64,000 bases of DNA from Nymphaea colorata (lineage: Eukaryota; Streptophyta; Magnoliopsida; Nymphaeales; Nymphaeaceae): contig NC_045150.1 in NCBI RefSeq assembly GCF_008831285.2, positions 5,654,001-5,718,000 of the forward strand. Direction: 5' to 3'. Under the pieces are notes generated by a model. The model was not told the DNA's origin. It made no database searches and saw only the letters and a list, made by a program, of their open reading frames with translations. Below, one piece after another: positions 1-12,471 of the stretch (position 1 is its first letter; each line of letters begins with the position of its first letter). A program made the translations under genes and the position numbers.

Positions 1-208
1 GCATCTTTCGTTATTCAACTTCAAACTATAAGAAGGAATTTTAGAACCTGTACAGCCAGCTGACCACCATTTATATCAGCTCCAAACCCTACTGGAACAA
101 ACATTCAGCAAGGTTGCCCGTCAGTGAGTTACGTGCAGTCATACTCAAAATGGGCGAGCTGAGTGGCATATTTAGGCATTAAGTGGTCCATAGTGATTTG
201 CTCTTAAC
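1..208 (-). other. 3' flank / probable 3' UTR of the E2F gene
   Basis: Sequence downstream of the E2F stop codon on the minus strand. I see no other reading frame of interest here. The real transcript end lies within or beyond the window edge and cannot be placed from sequence alone. Confidence 0.5.
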
Positions 209-3200
209 TCATCTCCTAGTTGGCGTGGATACCTGTGAACTATGTGGCAACTCAACAACACTAGAAGATGGGGTATGTGGCTGTGGTGGTTGTGAGATAA
301 CATCACCGATGCCAAACCCATCCACTTCCATTCTATCCATCCCATCCCACATCATTTCAGCTGGAAAGAGTTAAGCACTTAACAAAATAATAATGATCAA
401 TATCAACATTAAATAACAGGATAACAATGACCTTAAAAAAAAGGATACATTCTGCCTTCCACATATCAGTGATGCTGATACCAGGATCCATTTGCAGCCA
501 ATAATCCTCACTCTGCAACATGCAAATCATCCCCTCAATGTGACCACAAGTATGCTGCTATATTAATAAGGTACAACATGAATTTCTGCCTAAAAAAAGG
601 CCTCTTCAAAATTGAAGAAATGACAAGAATCTAAACAATATGTACCATAGAAACATTCTTGACTCCAGCAGTAGGTTTGAAGAAGGTACTAGATTTATTT
701 GTACTATTATCATTTTATTTGTGTTGAGATTCCACTTGCAGATGTAAGAATTTAAAGCCTGATGCTTTTCAAAAAACCCATACGATGCACTCAATACTTA
801 CATCAATGTCTGAGGGGACAATTTTCATGATCCCTCCTACAGAATCATGTGCAGCATTCACATCAGGAGATGTGCTTTGCAAGTCTTGATGCATGGTTTC
901 TGTGTCTGTTGCCATATTTACTTGTGTTGCCATTTCTGCCTGATTAACCATGTCAGCAGACTTTGGAGAAGCGGCAGGTGGCAGAATTTGTTGTGCAGCA
1001 ACATCAGTCACCTCAAATTTCACGTATCGACTGAACAAAGACAGAAGCATGTAAACACAACTGCAATATATTTCCTAGTTGCTACTCATCTCTTAGAAAT
1101 AAACAGGAGATAACTGATTACCTGAGAAGGTAAACATCTATTGGTCCCATGGTACTTCTAAGAACCATCCTGTATCTTCTTTGAGGATAATCAACAGCCT
1201 GGGTGCATGCTTCACAAAATTAAATAAAGATAATCACCCAAGAAAACCTACAAATAATAGCTTTGCAAAAATAAATCTGGAAACTCATCTTGTAAACCTT
1301 ATCAGCATAAATCGCTCACCTCATCAGGATCTGGAACTTCCAACGTAGTACCATGAGGTGCTTTAATTGCAATTAGAGTATCCCTCTGTAAAACGGAACA
1401 TGGGACGGCATAAATAACATTGCAAACAGAGCAAAATGCAATTTCGGTTCAAAAGTTGAGGATAGATCAAGCTACAGGGGCATAACATTAGACCAGTGTA
1501 CCAGAAAGCATGGGACTCCCATTATGTCTTCCTCTTTCACATACAACAACCTGTGAAAATAATAATTATTGAGAGAAAGCATCTTAATATGTGTGTGCGC
1601 GTGCACGTGAGTGATAGAGAGAGAGAGAGAGAGAGTACTTTTTGTTGTTCTCATCCTCACTTAGCTCCCTCAACCTTTCTTGCATTTCACTGTCACAAAC
1701 ATAATATTTGAATTTTTTTCACATTACTTCATCTTCTATAAGATTCAAGCAACATGGCAAATGGTCAGACCTTATACGCTCATCTAGTCTATGCTCCTCA
1801 AGGGCAAGGTTTTCAACATCTGTCTGTATACAAACAATAAAAGACTAATCATAACATAATATAGAACCAACGAACTGAAGAATCATTCAGAAAAACAGCT
1901 GAAAGACTCAAAACAACTTTAATGTTTCAAGAGACTGGTGGGAACCTATTTCACACCAACAATGGATACCAGTACGGCAATGTATAAGTCCTATTAGCAA
2001 AAGCTATAGTAAAGGAGCACAACTTGCAAAAACAAGCAAGGCACCAGTTCAAAGCCAAATAGCTGGTTATATGAATTAAACATGGTGTAGTTGAACCAAA
2101 AGAAAAATACTCTTTATTTATTCTCAGACATTGTTCTCTGTGGAGGACACAATAAGAGAACAGTAGACACAACATTTATGTCCTTTTCGCTGATGATATT
2201 ACATGAGAAAGAAGTGGAGTATTTCTTTGGCACAGCTTTTCTTAATAGCAGATAGGGTTCTTCCAGTGATTTAGATGAAAACAACAGATGCAGGATGAGT
2301 CCACCAATAGTATGAAGTTACAAACAGAATTAATTGAAGAAGATTATTAAAAAGATTAGCACTTGAAAACTCTGCAGACCTGTAAACGTGTGATGTCATC
2401 ATCAACATCTCCAGGCCTAGAAGCATCCAATCCCCTACAAGGTATTCTTATCAAGTTGATGCTTTCGTAAGCAATTTCAACATAACAAAGTACACTCAGA
2501 GATGCAAGTTCAAAAGCTTAAACTATCAAAAGGAGGCTTGTTACTACTTCCAACGTATTCTGTTCTTTAACTTCTTTTCTATAAGTCCTATTCCCTCCAG
2601 GACATTTGTAATGTCATATATGCGCCTTTTCTGCACCTGCATATCAGAAAATATTGTTAATCAAGTATCTCATACATCAAGGAGATGTAATCAACTTCCC
2701 AATGTATGCAGATGACATAGCATAAGTTTGAGTACTACCTCCAAAGTGTCTGCTGCAATGTTCAGATCTAGAACACCGTCTTCAGCTTGCTTCATCAAAT
2801 TGATGAACTTTTTCGTCAAAAGGCCTACATGGAGAAAATGTGTGAGGCATCTCAATCAGAAGAATCGGGAAAAAGGCTTGATAGAAAGTTCTTCCAGTTT
2901 TGGGCCCTTAGACTACCTAGGGAGCTATCATAGCGACATGTCCCTACTGGAGTCAGTGTACTGGCAGCTGGTGACCCTGCAAGCAACGTGGCAATAAGCA
3001 TTTCCATGTAAAAATTTCCTTGAAACACTTATGAATGCACACAAAGGAACATGACATTAAATTTATCATTCTGATCACCAGCATTTGATGTGGGTGTTTG
3101 AGGGCCAGATTGCATATTTTTTGAAACTTTTCCTTTGCCATAGACCTTTCCACCCTTTCCTGATATAGGAGTAGTCATGGGACTGTTCACCACCTCAGTG

Positions 3201-5300
3201 TAACCTTGACCAGTTGTATAATCACTAGATTCAGCTTCATGTTCTTCTACTTCAGCCTTCCGTTTTAACTGGCAGAATTAATAAATGTATTACACTCAAA
3301 GCCAATAATTGTAGAAGCAAAGAGAAACGTTCATAACAAAAACGATAACACAGACAGACAATTGTAAAATAAAGTTTATGGAAGCATGTCTGATGCTCGA
3401 AAATGTTCAATAGTCTGAAATCAGACACAAGTTTTCAAGACACTAAAAAGGGTTGACTAATTCAGACTAATAGGTCCGACTAGCCCAAAGACAGTTGACT
3501 ATAAATAAATAAATAAATAAATGTGTTTATATGGAAATATATACATATATATATAATATATAAAATATATATATATACAAAGAATGCAAATATTTATTTA
3601 TAGTTCAAGGTTTAGTCAGTTGACCAACAACTACGCTGATTACTTAACTAGTTTGACCAACTAATTGCCGGTGTAAAACATATGACAGCCAATAACCAAC
3701 TCAACCATCCATCAGCAACCAACTCAATTGAGTAGTCAAGCGACTAGCCAGAATTTTAAGGATTGTTGTCAGACAGGGAAGATGACAATCATGTAATACT
3801 CAATCTAGACGAGCATAGTTTTTCAACATGAAAAGTCGGCTCATTGTGAAAACAATCAAGACCATTGATTTAATCATAGTGTCTTTCAGAGAGGATCTCC
3901 CGACAGATATGATCAAGAGAACTTACTCATCCATCTAAAAAGTGGTCATTGTCACTATACTCCATAGTGATGGTTAGATACAGTTTTCATAACCATCCGT
4001 ATAGATGTCACCCTTGAAGATTGGAAGATAATCAGAAAACCCTTCTCTTTGTAAGCATCACATCTAAAGTCAAGGCTCAATCATTTGATCAAAGTGCTCC
4101 TCTTTTTATTTAGAGAGACTTTGCTGCCTTAACTACTTGGTCTGTCAGTAACCTGCTTTCGATGCTAAGAAGCCCAAGAGGCCACAAATTCCACACTTGA
4201 GAAACCCCTCAAATTTAGAGTTGTCACCTGCTATGCGCAAAGTGGAAAAACAAGCCAACTGCAGGCAGGAAGTGGTTACTATAAACTCAAGCATTGAGTT
4301 CAAAATAGGGAAGCCTTCATCAGTATGACTTCTGCATTTGCATGATAGAGTAATGGTGCTGATCTATGTGCAATTACTCCATCATCCAACAGATACGTTT
4401 AACCTTTGCAACTAAAACATAGAAGCTTGCTTGATTTCTTGACAAGAAAGCGATATGTGCAAACACTATCTGATCATCCTTACGACGCTATAATCACCCA
4501 ATCCAGGAATGTTTTATATCACCAGAAATCCAACTCAAAAAGATATATAAACGTCGCCATGCCCAAAGTGGCTACCTAGCCCAAAGCACATACCTTGCGC
4601 ATTAATCATGTGATAATCAATAATTCTCACAGAAACCGCACGGATAAAGAATTATTACGGCAATAATCTGCATAATACAAGAGCGAACGACGAACTTCTC
4701 ATTCCTCACCTATAGTTACAACGTTTCGCCAAAAAAAATTCACCAGAGATGCACGTTCAGCAAAGAGTTCGTTACTTGCTTCATAAACAGCAGAATCTAT
4801 GGCACTTGATTGCATATACATTTGCGATTATCAGAACTATAGATGAAAAGTGATCTACTAATCCACAATTACTACAAAAGAACGCAAAAGACGGAAGCGC
4901 AACATACGCCTTCGCTAATTCACCATCTCCGGCTACTGAAACGCAGACAAGGACGACTTCCGTGCCAATGCAAACCCTAGGAGAACCGACACATATCAAA
5001 ACCCACCAAACAAAAACCTTCCGCCAAACAAGAAACTCCCGCACAAGAATAAAACGCGTACAAGAATATTCATTTCCTCTCAAGCACGGATCCATAACTT
5101 ACCGGCGTCCTCACGACGATCGCATCCGCTTCCTCGTCTGCCACGGCCCCCGTTCCGCTCCCATCAGGGAAGCGATGATAATCGTTGGGACAGGCAAAAG
5201 AAGGCTTCGAGGACGCGAACGGGAGGTGTCTCTTCAGAGGCTGAGCAGTAGGTCCGGGCGGATGCCGCTGCAGACCGCCAAGGCCGCGGTGTTCCGCCAT
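209..5300 (-). CDS. E2F: E2F-family transcription factor, 14 coding exons, 472 aa
   Basis: DNA-binding activator or repressor of S-phase genes; plant canonical E2Fs act in the nucleus as heterodimers with DP and are held by retinoblastoma-related protein. Exons, gene order: 5300-5103, 3268-3079, 2976-2917, 2824-2739, 2636-2548, 2434-2380, 1823-1771, 1689-1639, 1550-1502, 1385-1320, 1198-1122, 1030-802, 512-449, 360-209. All junctions are GT-AG and in phase; total 1,419 nt ending in TGA. The N-terminus carries the plant [13 protein letters not shown] motif. The winged-helix DNA-binding domain is about residues 143-209, including [20 protein letters not shown] coiled coil and marked box follow (about 215-330, [15 protein letters not shown]). 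An acidic C-terminal RBR-binding motif ([17 protein letters not shown]) is at about 403-420. Length fits canonical E2FA/B/C rather than the twin-domain DEL proteins. I cannot assign A, B or C. Exon limits are inferred by homology memory plus splice signals. Confidence 0.95.
3269..5102 (-). other. E2F intron 1 (about 1.8 kb) with AT microsatellites
   Basis: Large first intron of the E2F gene. It holds an (AAAT)n tract near 3503-3522 and (TA)n-rich sequence at about 3537-3580, and otherwise unremarkable AT-rich sequence. A donor GTAAG follows exon 1 directly. No nested gene was recognised. Confidence 0.7.
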
Positions 5301-5453
5301 CAGAAGCTTCGCTTCTAAGACTCTCCCTCGGCCTGCGCCAGTCGGATCGCTCGCCGTCTGTCTTCAACTTGGCAGGATCCCACATGCCCGTTGGAATCGG
5401 GGGCTCAGTGCGCCGTCCGACGCACTGTTCGAGATCGGAGGCATTATTAGAAA

Positions 5454-5463
5454 GGCGGGAAAA
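5454..5463 (-). promoter_or_regulatory. E2F-type binding site upstream of the E2F gene
   Basis: The minus strand reads TTTTCCCGCC, a match to the E2F consensus TTTSSCGC, about 155 bp upstream of the E2F start codon. Plant E2F genes are often under E2F control, so self-regulation is plausible. The site is seen; its use is inferred. Confidence 0.6.
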
Positions 5464-5560
5464 TGAAGAGAGAATACTGACAACGAGAGATCGAGGGGAG
5501 ATTCAGAAGACGGAGATCGGGAGGGTGGCGATCGGGGAAGGAAGCAAAAATGGAGGGAAT

Positions 5561-5571
5561 TTTTAGGGTTT
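5561..5571 (-). promoter_or_regulatory. telo-box (AAACCCTAAAA) upstream of the E2F gene
   Basis: The minus strand reads AAACCCTAAAA, the plant telo-box found in promoters and 5' UTRs of genes expressed in dividing cells. It lies about 260 bp upstream of the E2F start, next to GA-rich (CT-rich on the coding strand) sequence typical of plant 5' UTRs. Confidence 0.5.
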
Positions 5572-6589
5572 GGAGAGAGAGAGAGGGAGGAAGCGGGAGT
5601 GGGGTGGAGAGGCAGGGGAGGGAAGGAGGGAATTAAAGTTTCGGATAGATATGGAGGGAAGGCGAGAAAAGGCCGACGAATTTATATTTTTCTTTTTTTA
5701 TTTTCTTAAAAGTACTTTTTTTTTTTTTCTACGTCGCAGTGCGGGAACTTCCCGGGTTTTTTCTGAGGGCTCTGTCTTCAACCTTTAGGTTTATCAAAAG
5801 GCCATGGATTTGGAGCAAATTACAAATTGCCACCTCAATCCTTCCATGCCCTTTTGGTCCTTCGCTCGCTGCCGTGGGTTCTGAGATAACGGATGGGATA
5901 TCCACTCTTCCCATCCAATTTTGGATCGGTTTGGTAAAGAAATTTAGATCCAATTATCATACGATTTGGATTTGGATTTAGATTTGGATAAGGCGGGGTA
6001 TTATGATCGGATAATGATTTGACCGATTATTTGTGAGTGTTAAATATTATGCTGATCTGGCTCGAGCTGCCTGGCCCGATACTCAGTCTTAGTTTCAATT
6101 GAATGCCTCGAGCACTCAAATCCTCCAAATTTAAGCTCTTTTACGGTTAAATATGAGGGTCTTTTGTGTTTTTTAAGGGTAAGTTTGCTCGTAATAATAC
6201 ACTAAAACATGACAACGACCACTTCAAGATTGAACCAAAGTTTCTTTATAAGGTGAACCGCCTTAACTACAACTTAAATTTCCACCTTCTCAATGTCAAA
6301 CCTCAAGGCCATCCTTGTTGATTGATCCGTAGTTGGAATTGTTCTCATGGTTTAGATCATGTGTCTTTGAGCAGACATTACTACATTAAATGCTCGCATT
6401 TGAGGATCCTAAATTGGATCAGACTATCAGAGCGGTGAGCTTGAAACCGAGTCAACCGCAGCTTCTAGAAAAGCAAAAAGGATCATAAAAATTGGTTTAG
6501 AATGGTGAGCTGGATCCAAACCCGCGTACCCAGACTTGGGTCAAGGTTGGTTGGTTTGATTCAAGGAAACAATTTTGATCTTTCTTCTC

Positions 6590-7110
6590 TGTATCATTTG
6601 TTTCTAAATTGTCTTCTTTCCTTCATAAGTGGATCTAGAAAATAGTTTTATTAATATATCAACAACTTCATCTTCTATATAAATATATTGTAACGTTTGT
6701 CTCCTTTGGCAAGCTTCTCCCCGGTAAAACGAAATTTTTTTTTACAGGAGCACTTATTCATAGATTTCTATTTATAAAGGGGCAGTATGTATATAACAGA
6801 ACGAATGTTTGAAGAATTTTCATATAAAAGTAAAGAAACATCAAAGGGCCGGTGGCAATTGCCCACACCAGCCCATCCACCTCTACTCGTTAGAAGAATT
6901 GAACTGATGGGATTTCAACCTTAGTGTTGGCAATAGATTTATATTCAGCTTCGATGCTAGATCAAGGAACAACTACTTGCTTCTTAGAGCTCCATGAGAC
7001 TATATTTTCTCCAAAGTGAAATGTAAAATAAAAAGCGAAGTTTCTGTGCAAGCTCCTTTGAATCCCATGTTATAAGGCGGGGTTCTTCAAAGCCTGGTGC
7101 TTCAAACATA
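6590..7110 (-). mobile_element. Ty1/copia fragment (RNase H to 3' end of pol)
   Basis: Reading the minus strand from about 7110 down to 6600 gives conceptual matches to the copia RNase H region: a block near 7010-6940 of the SWSSKKQ type followed by an EAEYKSIA-like block, then near 6710-6650 a segment like the C-terminal YIEDEVVDIL / KLF region. Frames change and stops interrupt, so it is an inactive relic. No LTRs were identified around it. Confidence 0.7.
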
Positions 7111-7848
7111 TAAACTCTTCTATCATTGAGCTGTATGAAGGGGCACAAGTTTGTATTTATCAAACTCTTATTTTTGAACTTAAACTTCTTAAATTTTTTT
7201 TAAAAAATTTCTTGCAAAAAGGTTAGTTGAAGCATAGATCGCTGGATTTATTCTTGTCGAGTTTCTTCGGAAATATTTGAAATCTCACCGGATTTATTCT
7301 TGCTAAGACTTTTATTGTGCTACTACAGTGAAAATAAACGAAGCTAAGGCATTATTACAAGTTATATAAATCTTTTTCCTTTCCTTTTCTACACAACTGA
7401 ACAAATATGATTCTTTTACATTTTCTTTTCTTTTCTTTCTATCCAAACAATCTTTTATAATATTTCATTTTCATTTTTTGTTTTCCTCCCTATCACTTTC
7501 CCTTCGTTGCTTTTATTTTCCCTTCTGTCCATTAAAATCCTATCCCATCCATTCAAACAGGTTGTTCATGTCATGTAGTTGAGATTTCAATTGCATAATT
7601 TGGGACCAAGAGCAAGCAACATGAGACTATTTTAGAAAATATTTGTACTCAAATTTGCATGCGGGTTTGAGGTTGCAGAAAATTGAAATGATATACAATG
7701 CTCAACAAATAGTGAGACAAAGTCACATTCTAGTAAAAAGTCAGCCGGATGCCTCTTTCAAAAAGCCCACATTGTAGAATATAAAAAGTGATAGTAAGCA
7801 AGTAGTGGAGATAGTGAAAGTAAGATGATGTAACATACTAGCACTACA

Positions 7849-8030
7849 ATTAGGGCTGTATAGTGAGTCAAGCTCGACTCGAGTTCACTCAGTTAAGCTT
7901 GACTTATTTGTTCTTGAGGTTAACAGAAAACTTGAGCTATAAAAGAGTCGGCTTTGAGTTACATGAACTCTGACTTGATTAAACTCAAGTAAGCTTGTTC
8001 AATTTAGACTATCTTTTCTATTTTGTAATT
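7849..8030. mobile_element. partial MITE, 'agggctgta...tcaagctcgactcgag' family
   Basis: The sequence starts agggctgtatagtgagtcaa and continues with many alternating ctcgag/cttgag-like blocks. It resembles the more complete element at 16440-16871 and appears to be a left-end or degraded copy. The right terminal repeat was not found. Confidence 0.4.
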
Positions 8031-9013
8031 TTCAAGCTTAAAATGAAAGAAAAAGACCAAGTCTATGGAGAGTTGGTAAACATTATGTAAATGTCCCAAA
8101 AGCTGCCTCAATCTTTGAAGCAAATCAAGTGTTCCTCCTATGTAAGGTGAGTCCACTCTATAATATTAACGGTGTGAATGTCGCAAATGTGTTACCCAAA
8201 TTGCACCTAGCTACGTATATTGGGATTTGGATCTAGACACTGCGAACGGTCACCTACACATCAAAAGTTAGATACCCACGTTCGGCTTCGATCTACAAAT
8301 GAGTTAAAAACTCGCCTAAAAGCCTAGCACGACATCAAGAACGGAGAGATTCTTTAGTGTCCAACACCTATCAATTGACAAACATAAAGTTCTGGGAGAA
8401 GGATGCTCAGAGTTAACAAGAATGCAATGCGTTGGCTCCCGAGATATAACCACACAAATCCAAGAATAAACACGATTCAAATAAACAAATAAATACATAA
8501 ATAATACACCCACGAGGCAGGACGGCTTAAGTGAGACCAAAAACGCCAACTAGACCGAGATGAAACTGTAAAAATCCACAAAAAGTCCACCCAATTACCA
8601 GTCTTGAGGAGCTCAGCTCAGGAACATGTTAGATTGAATATCGCCACAAAAACGATATTGTTTCACAGCTTTTTAATCACATTTGAGTTCAACTGATTCT
8701 TCTGTAAGGCTCAAGAAATACACAAATTGCATTAAAAAAAAAGCTTGACTTTTAAGGCACCAAATAATTTTCCTCATGTACGATGAATGTCAAATAGAAT
8801 ACACGTTATCACAGGCCTCTACAAAATAAGTCCTGAAAGGCCAATATATTAATTTCAGACCTTCCAAATTCCCACTCCGTTGGGGTCCTTCTCTTCAGAT
8901 AACCAACCATCAGAGTTTGAGCGACTTGATCAGCCGTTATGTCATGCCCATGCACAACCACCAATCATTTAACTTATGACTACTTGTATAAGAAGCAGCT
9001 TCCTGACTACCGT

Positions 9014-12000
9014 TTATTCCCATTCAATTGTTGATGGTGGCTTTGATGTTATGTCAACAAGAACACGATTCACTTCCCGGACTCCATTGCAGATTTTAGC
9101 CGAGACATTGGCTAGGAACTCATGATCAAAGTAGTACCTGAGAAAATAAGAATTGCCATATCAACTGAGGTGTTCTGTCTACAAGTTTGACAACTCAAGT
9201 CTATGTCTCGGAATGCAGGCACAATTAGCAAATGCAGGACCTTACATAGCAGCAATTCAATTTTCAACTGTGTCCTATTTGCAGTTATATTTCTTACACC
9301 AATAGACAGAATATTGATACTGCCTCTGTCTCCTTAGGACTTAAGGATCCAGTTGTACAACCTATAGAACAGATTCCGTTCAAGTGAGGTCATGCCAGAA
9401 TATTGATACTGGCAAAGCTCATTACATCAAAAAAACTGAATTGCACCAAATAACTTGGGAAGTGGAAAGAAGTCTCACCAGTCTGCAGTCATTCCATCCT
9501 GACTTGTAACAGCTCTAAGAGATACAGCACGGGAATGAGTTCTTTGGTCACCTTGAACACCCACTGTTCTATCACGCAAGAGAACAGCAAATGCTTGCCA
9601 GATGGAGTCGTAAAGCCCAGCCTCCTTGATTGACTGAATATATATCTCATCAACCTGAATCAGTGAAAGTACATAAGAACATGAATCTGATGCAAGGAAA
9701 TGCATCAACATGCTGGTGAATGCCCCTTAGCACAAACCTGGCGCAAGATCTCCAAGTCATTTCCTTCAGTGACATCACCCAATATACGTACTGCAAGTCC
9801 TGGACCTGGGAAAGGATGACGTTGGAGGAAAGCTCGTGGAACATTTAGGATGCTCCCCAACTGTCGCACCTATATACAAGAAGCCATCATGAAACTCAAA
9901 GCATCTAATGAACGAAGAGATCTATAATCAACATGAAATGAGGTGACTAAGAATAAATGTTTGCCAAACCTCATCCTTGAAGAGTAGTTTAAGTGGCTCA
10001 ATAAGCTTTAATTTCATGTTCTTTGGAAGGCCACCAACATTATGGTGACTCTTGATGGTGTGTGAATGATTCCTCCCACTGCCTGGTGGCGGACATGACT
10101 CAATGACATCAGGATACAATGTTCCTTGAACCAAGAAAGATGGTTTTCTCCCCAATTTCTGCTCCATGTCTTGTGCAAAATCATCAAAAATCGAGATGAA
10201 CTCAGCACCAATTATTTTTCTTTTGGATTCAGGATCTTCAACACCTTTTAGCTTACTAAGAAACCGCTCTGTTGCATCTACACATGTAACTGGTAGGTGC
10301 AAGTCACTCTCAAATGTTGACATGACACGCTCTTTCTCTTTATACCTATAAAGAGCCATATTAGAATGAATAATCCACAGTCCAGCTTCATAAATAAACC
10401 GACATCTAACATTCACTAGTCAACCCAAACAGATTTGAAAACTAACCTCAGTAAGCCATTGTCAACGAAAACACAATGAAGCCTATCTCCAATAGCTTTA
10501 TGTACAATGGTAGCAGCGACTGTTGAATCTACTCCACCAGATAGTGCACAAATTACATGATCATGAGGTCCCACCATCTCTTTGATTTCTTTTTCTTGTT
10601 CTTGTAAAACGTCATGGAGGTTCCAATCAGCAGTAATACCACAGATATTGAAAAGAAAATGCTGCAGAGTTTCCATTCCTTGTGGAGAATGAGTCACCTG
10701 TAGAGAGTGGCTATAACATCAAGCAGACACTTGAATTATACACAAGAGTGCAAGCAAACATTTCAAACCACAACGATCCAGGACAATAACCAGTCGTGCA
10801 TTCATAAATCTTGACAAACTGCCGCCAAGACAGAGATCATTCATAGAAAACATATTACTGCAAGAAAAATAACCATTTCAAATCTTAACCACTTTAAACA
10901 GCCATTAACAAGCAAAATCAGCTCACGTTTTACCCGTCCTTACTAAGGAAACTAGAGTTTAAAAAAAAAAAAAAATCTTGTTGGGAAGAAAAATTTCCAG
11001 GCATGGTTAATGCATCAGATTATCTTTTAAATGCCTTTACAGTGGAAATTATTTAAAAAATATATATATAACATGTACATGAACCTGCATACACACCTAA
11101 GCCAGTAAAATCATTTTAAGGAAATATCTGTTCAAGGCTTAGTTTAGTGTCTGAATGGAAGAAGGGGAAAGAGGAAGAAGACAAATGTGCACGCACACTC
11201 CCCCCCCCCCCCCCCCCCCAACACGCACACAGAGGAACACACTTAACTTTTCTTGGTTCAGTTGAGTGCCTAGGTTATGTGAAGGTCTTCTTTTGAACTG
11301 TAGGCATTATTACATGACAGGTTCTTAATATTTTCTGATTCATTAAGAATGGTTATCTAAAGAAAATTCCAAGATTTCTCAAGAAAACCCTGCAGATTCT
11401 AATTTCTAGTTAAACCCATCAAGTCATGCGCAGTCCACAACAAGTAAAAAAGAATAAATTAGCAGGGATACTGTGCACTCAGGCAGCCTATAAGCTCATC
11501 CACTTGAAGTCAAAAGCAATGTTAGCATCAAAACCAGTGAAAAAAAGACTCGTATTACTACCAGATCTTCCTGTTTTGGCAAAATAACATTGACACCCTT
11601 TCAAAGGATAGGGAAAGGTAGAAGTAGAACCAACAGCCAGAGGCCCAGAAAAAGCCACCTTTTGGACCTTGGACCAAAATTCAGCTGTAGCTCTGAAATC
11701 AAAGTGCATAAATTTGTATCAAGCAATATATATCCACAGTTTCACATTCTAGAGGGGGCACAAGTGCATCTTAGAGGAAAACAGCATGCTATAATTTCAT
11801 AAGCAAAACCTGGTACCCAGGAGCTCCAATTACAGTCTTCGTGGAGAAAACGATTGGAGAATAGAAAGGCACCAAGCAGAATGATAAAAACATGTTGAAA
11901 TCTTTAAATATCATACAAAAGCATTTTTTGTTTATACCTCGGGGTGATACTGTAGCCCGTAAATCCTTCTGGAGGGGTTCTCAATCGCTGCAACACCGTT

Positions 12001-12471
12001 CTCCTTGCTCCTTCCAACAACACGGAACCCCTCAGGCAGCCTAACCACCTCATCACCATGACTCATCCAGACAAACTGTTTCCATTCCCCCTCCTCTCGA
12101 GGAAAAAGCCGACTGCAGCCATCGACTGCGATCTCCATCCGGCCATACTCCCTGCAGTCAGCCATGCCGACCTCCCCACCCATTGACTGCACCAGGAGCT
12201 GGAGGCCATAGCATATGCCAAGGACAAAGGCACCGGATTCCTCCACGTAACGCAGAAAGCCATCAGGGAAGGAGGGAGCACCGGAACAGTGGACCGAGTG
12301 GGGGCCACCAGAGAGGATGATGACGCGGGGACGGTGGTCTATAATGGCCTGGAGGGAGGAGGTACCAGAGATGCATAAAGACAGTACATGGAGCTGGCGG
12401 ATGCGGCGCGTGATAAGGTGTGTGTACTGAGAACCATAATCCAAGACCAGTACCGTCCCCTTTGCCTCCAT
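9014..12471 (-). CDS. GMP synthase (glutamine-hydrolysing), 6 exons, 530 aa
   Basis: Last step of GMP synthesis: XMP + ATP + glutamine gives GMP + AMP + PPi + glutamate; expected cytosolic. Exons: 12471-11938, 10697-10447, 10345-9970, 9869-9738, 9654-9479, 9137-9014, all GT-AG and in phase, 1,593 nt in total with TAA. Class I glutamine amidotransferase domain: oxyanion SGGP at about 54-57, nucleophile C87 in GICYGLQL, and H176/E178 in YHPE. ATP-pyrophosphatase domain with P-loop SGGVDST at about 231-237, XMP-site region PDVIES, and the C-terminal dimerisation domain ending TIEWE. The length matches the single-chain enzyme of bacteria and plants. All catalytic residues I can check are present. 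Intron 1 (11937-10698) is the longest. The ATG at 12471 is supported by the immediate [16 protein letters not shown] start typical of the family. Confidence 0.96.
11200..11219. repeat. 20-base C homopolymer in GMP synthase intron 1
   Basis: An uninterrupted run of 20 cytosines, followed by an acacgcacacag tract. It is intronic, on the non-coding side of the splice signals. Exact length may be uncertain in any assembly. Confidence 0.9.

Larger units (their letters stand above)
5573..9013. other. intergenic, AT-rich, with transposon debris
   Basis: Between the 5' end of the E2F gene and the 3' end of GMP synthase. It contains a GA-rich stretch to about 5660, a pyrimidine run near 5718, a fragment of gattcggattt-type repeat at 5940-5995, a copia RNase H fragment (separate entry) and a MITE-like end near 7850. 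The rest shows nothing I can identify. Confidence 0.6.

Noticed and set aside
6170..6330. Weak resemblance to a gypsy integrase C-terminal or chromodomain-like segment
   Set aside because: Similarity is too short and no supporting gypsy domain lies nearby.
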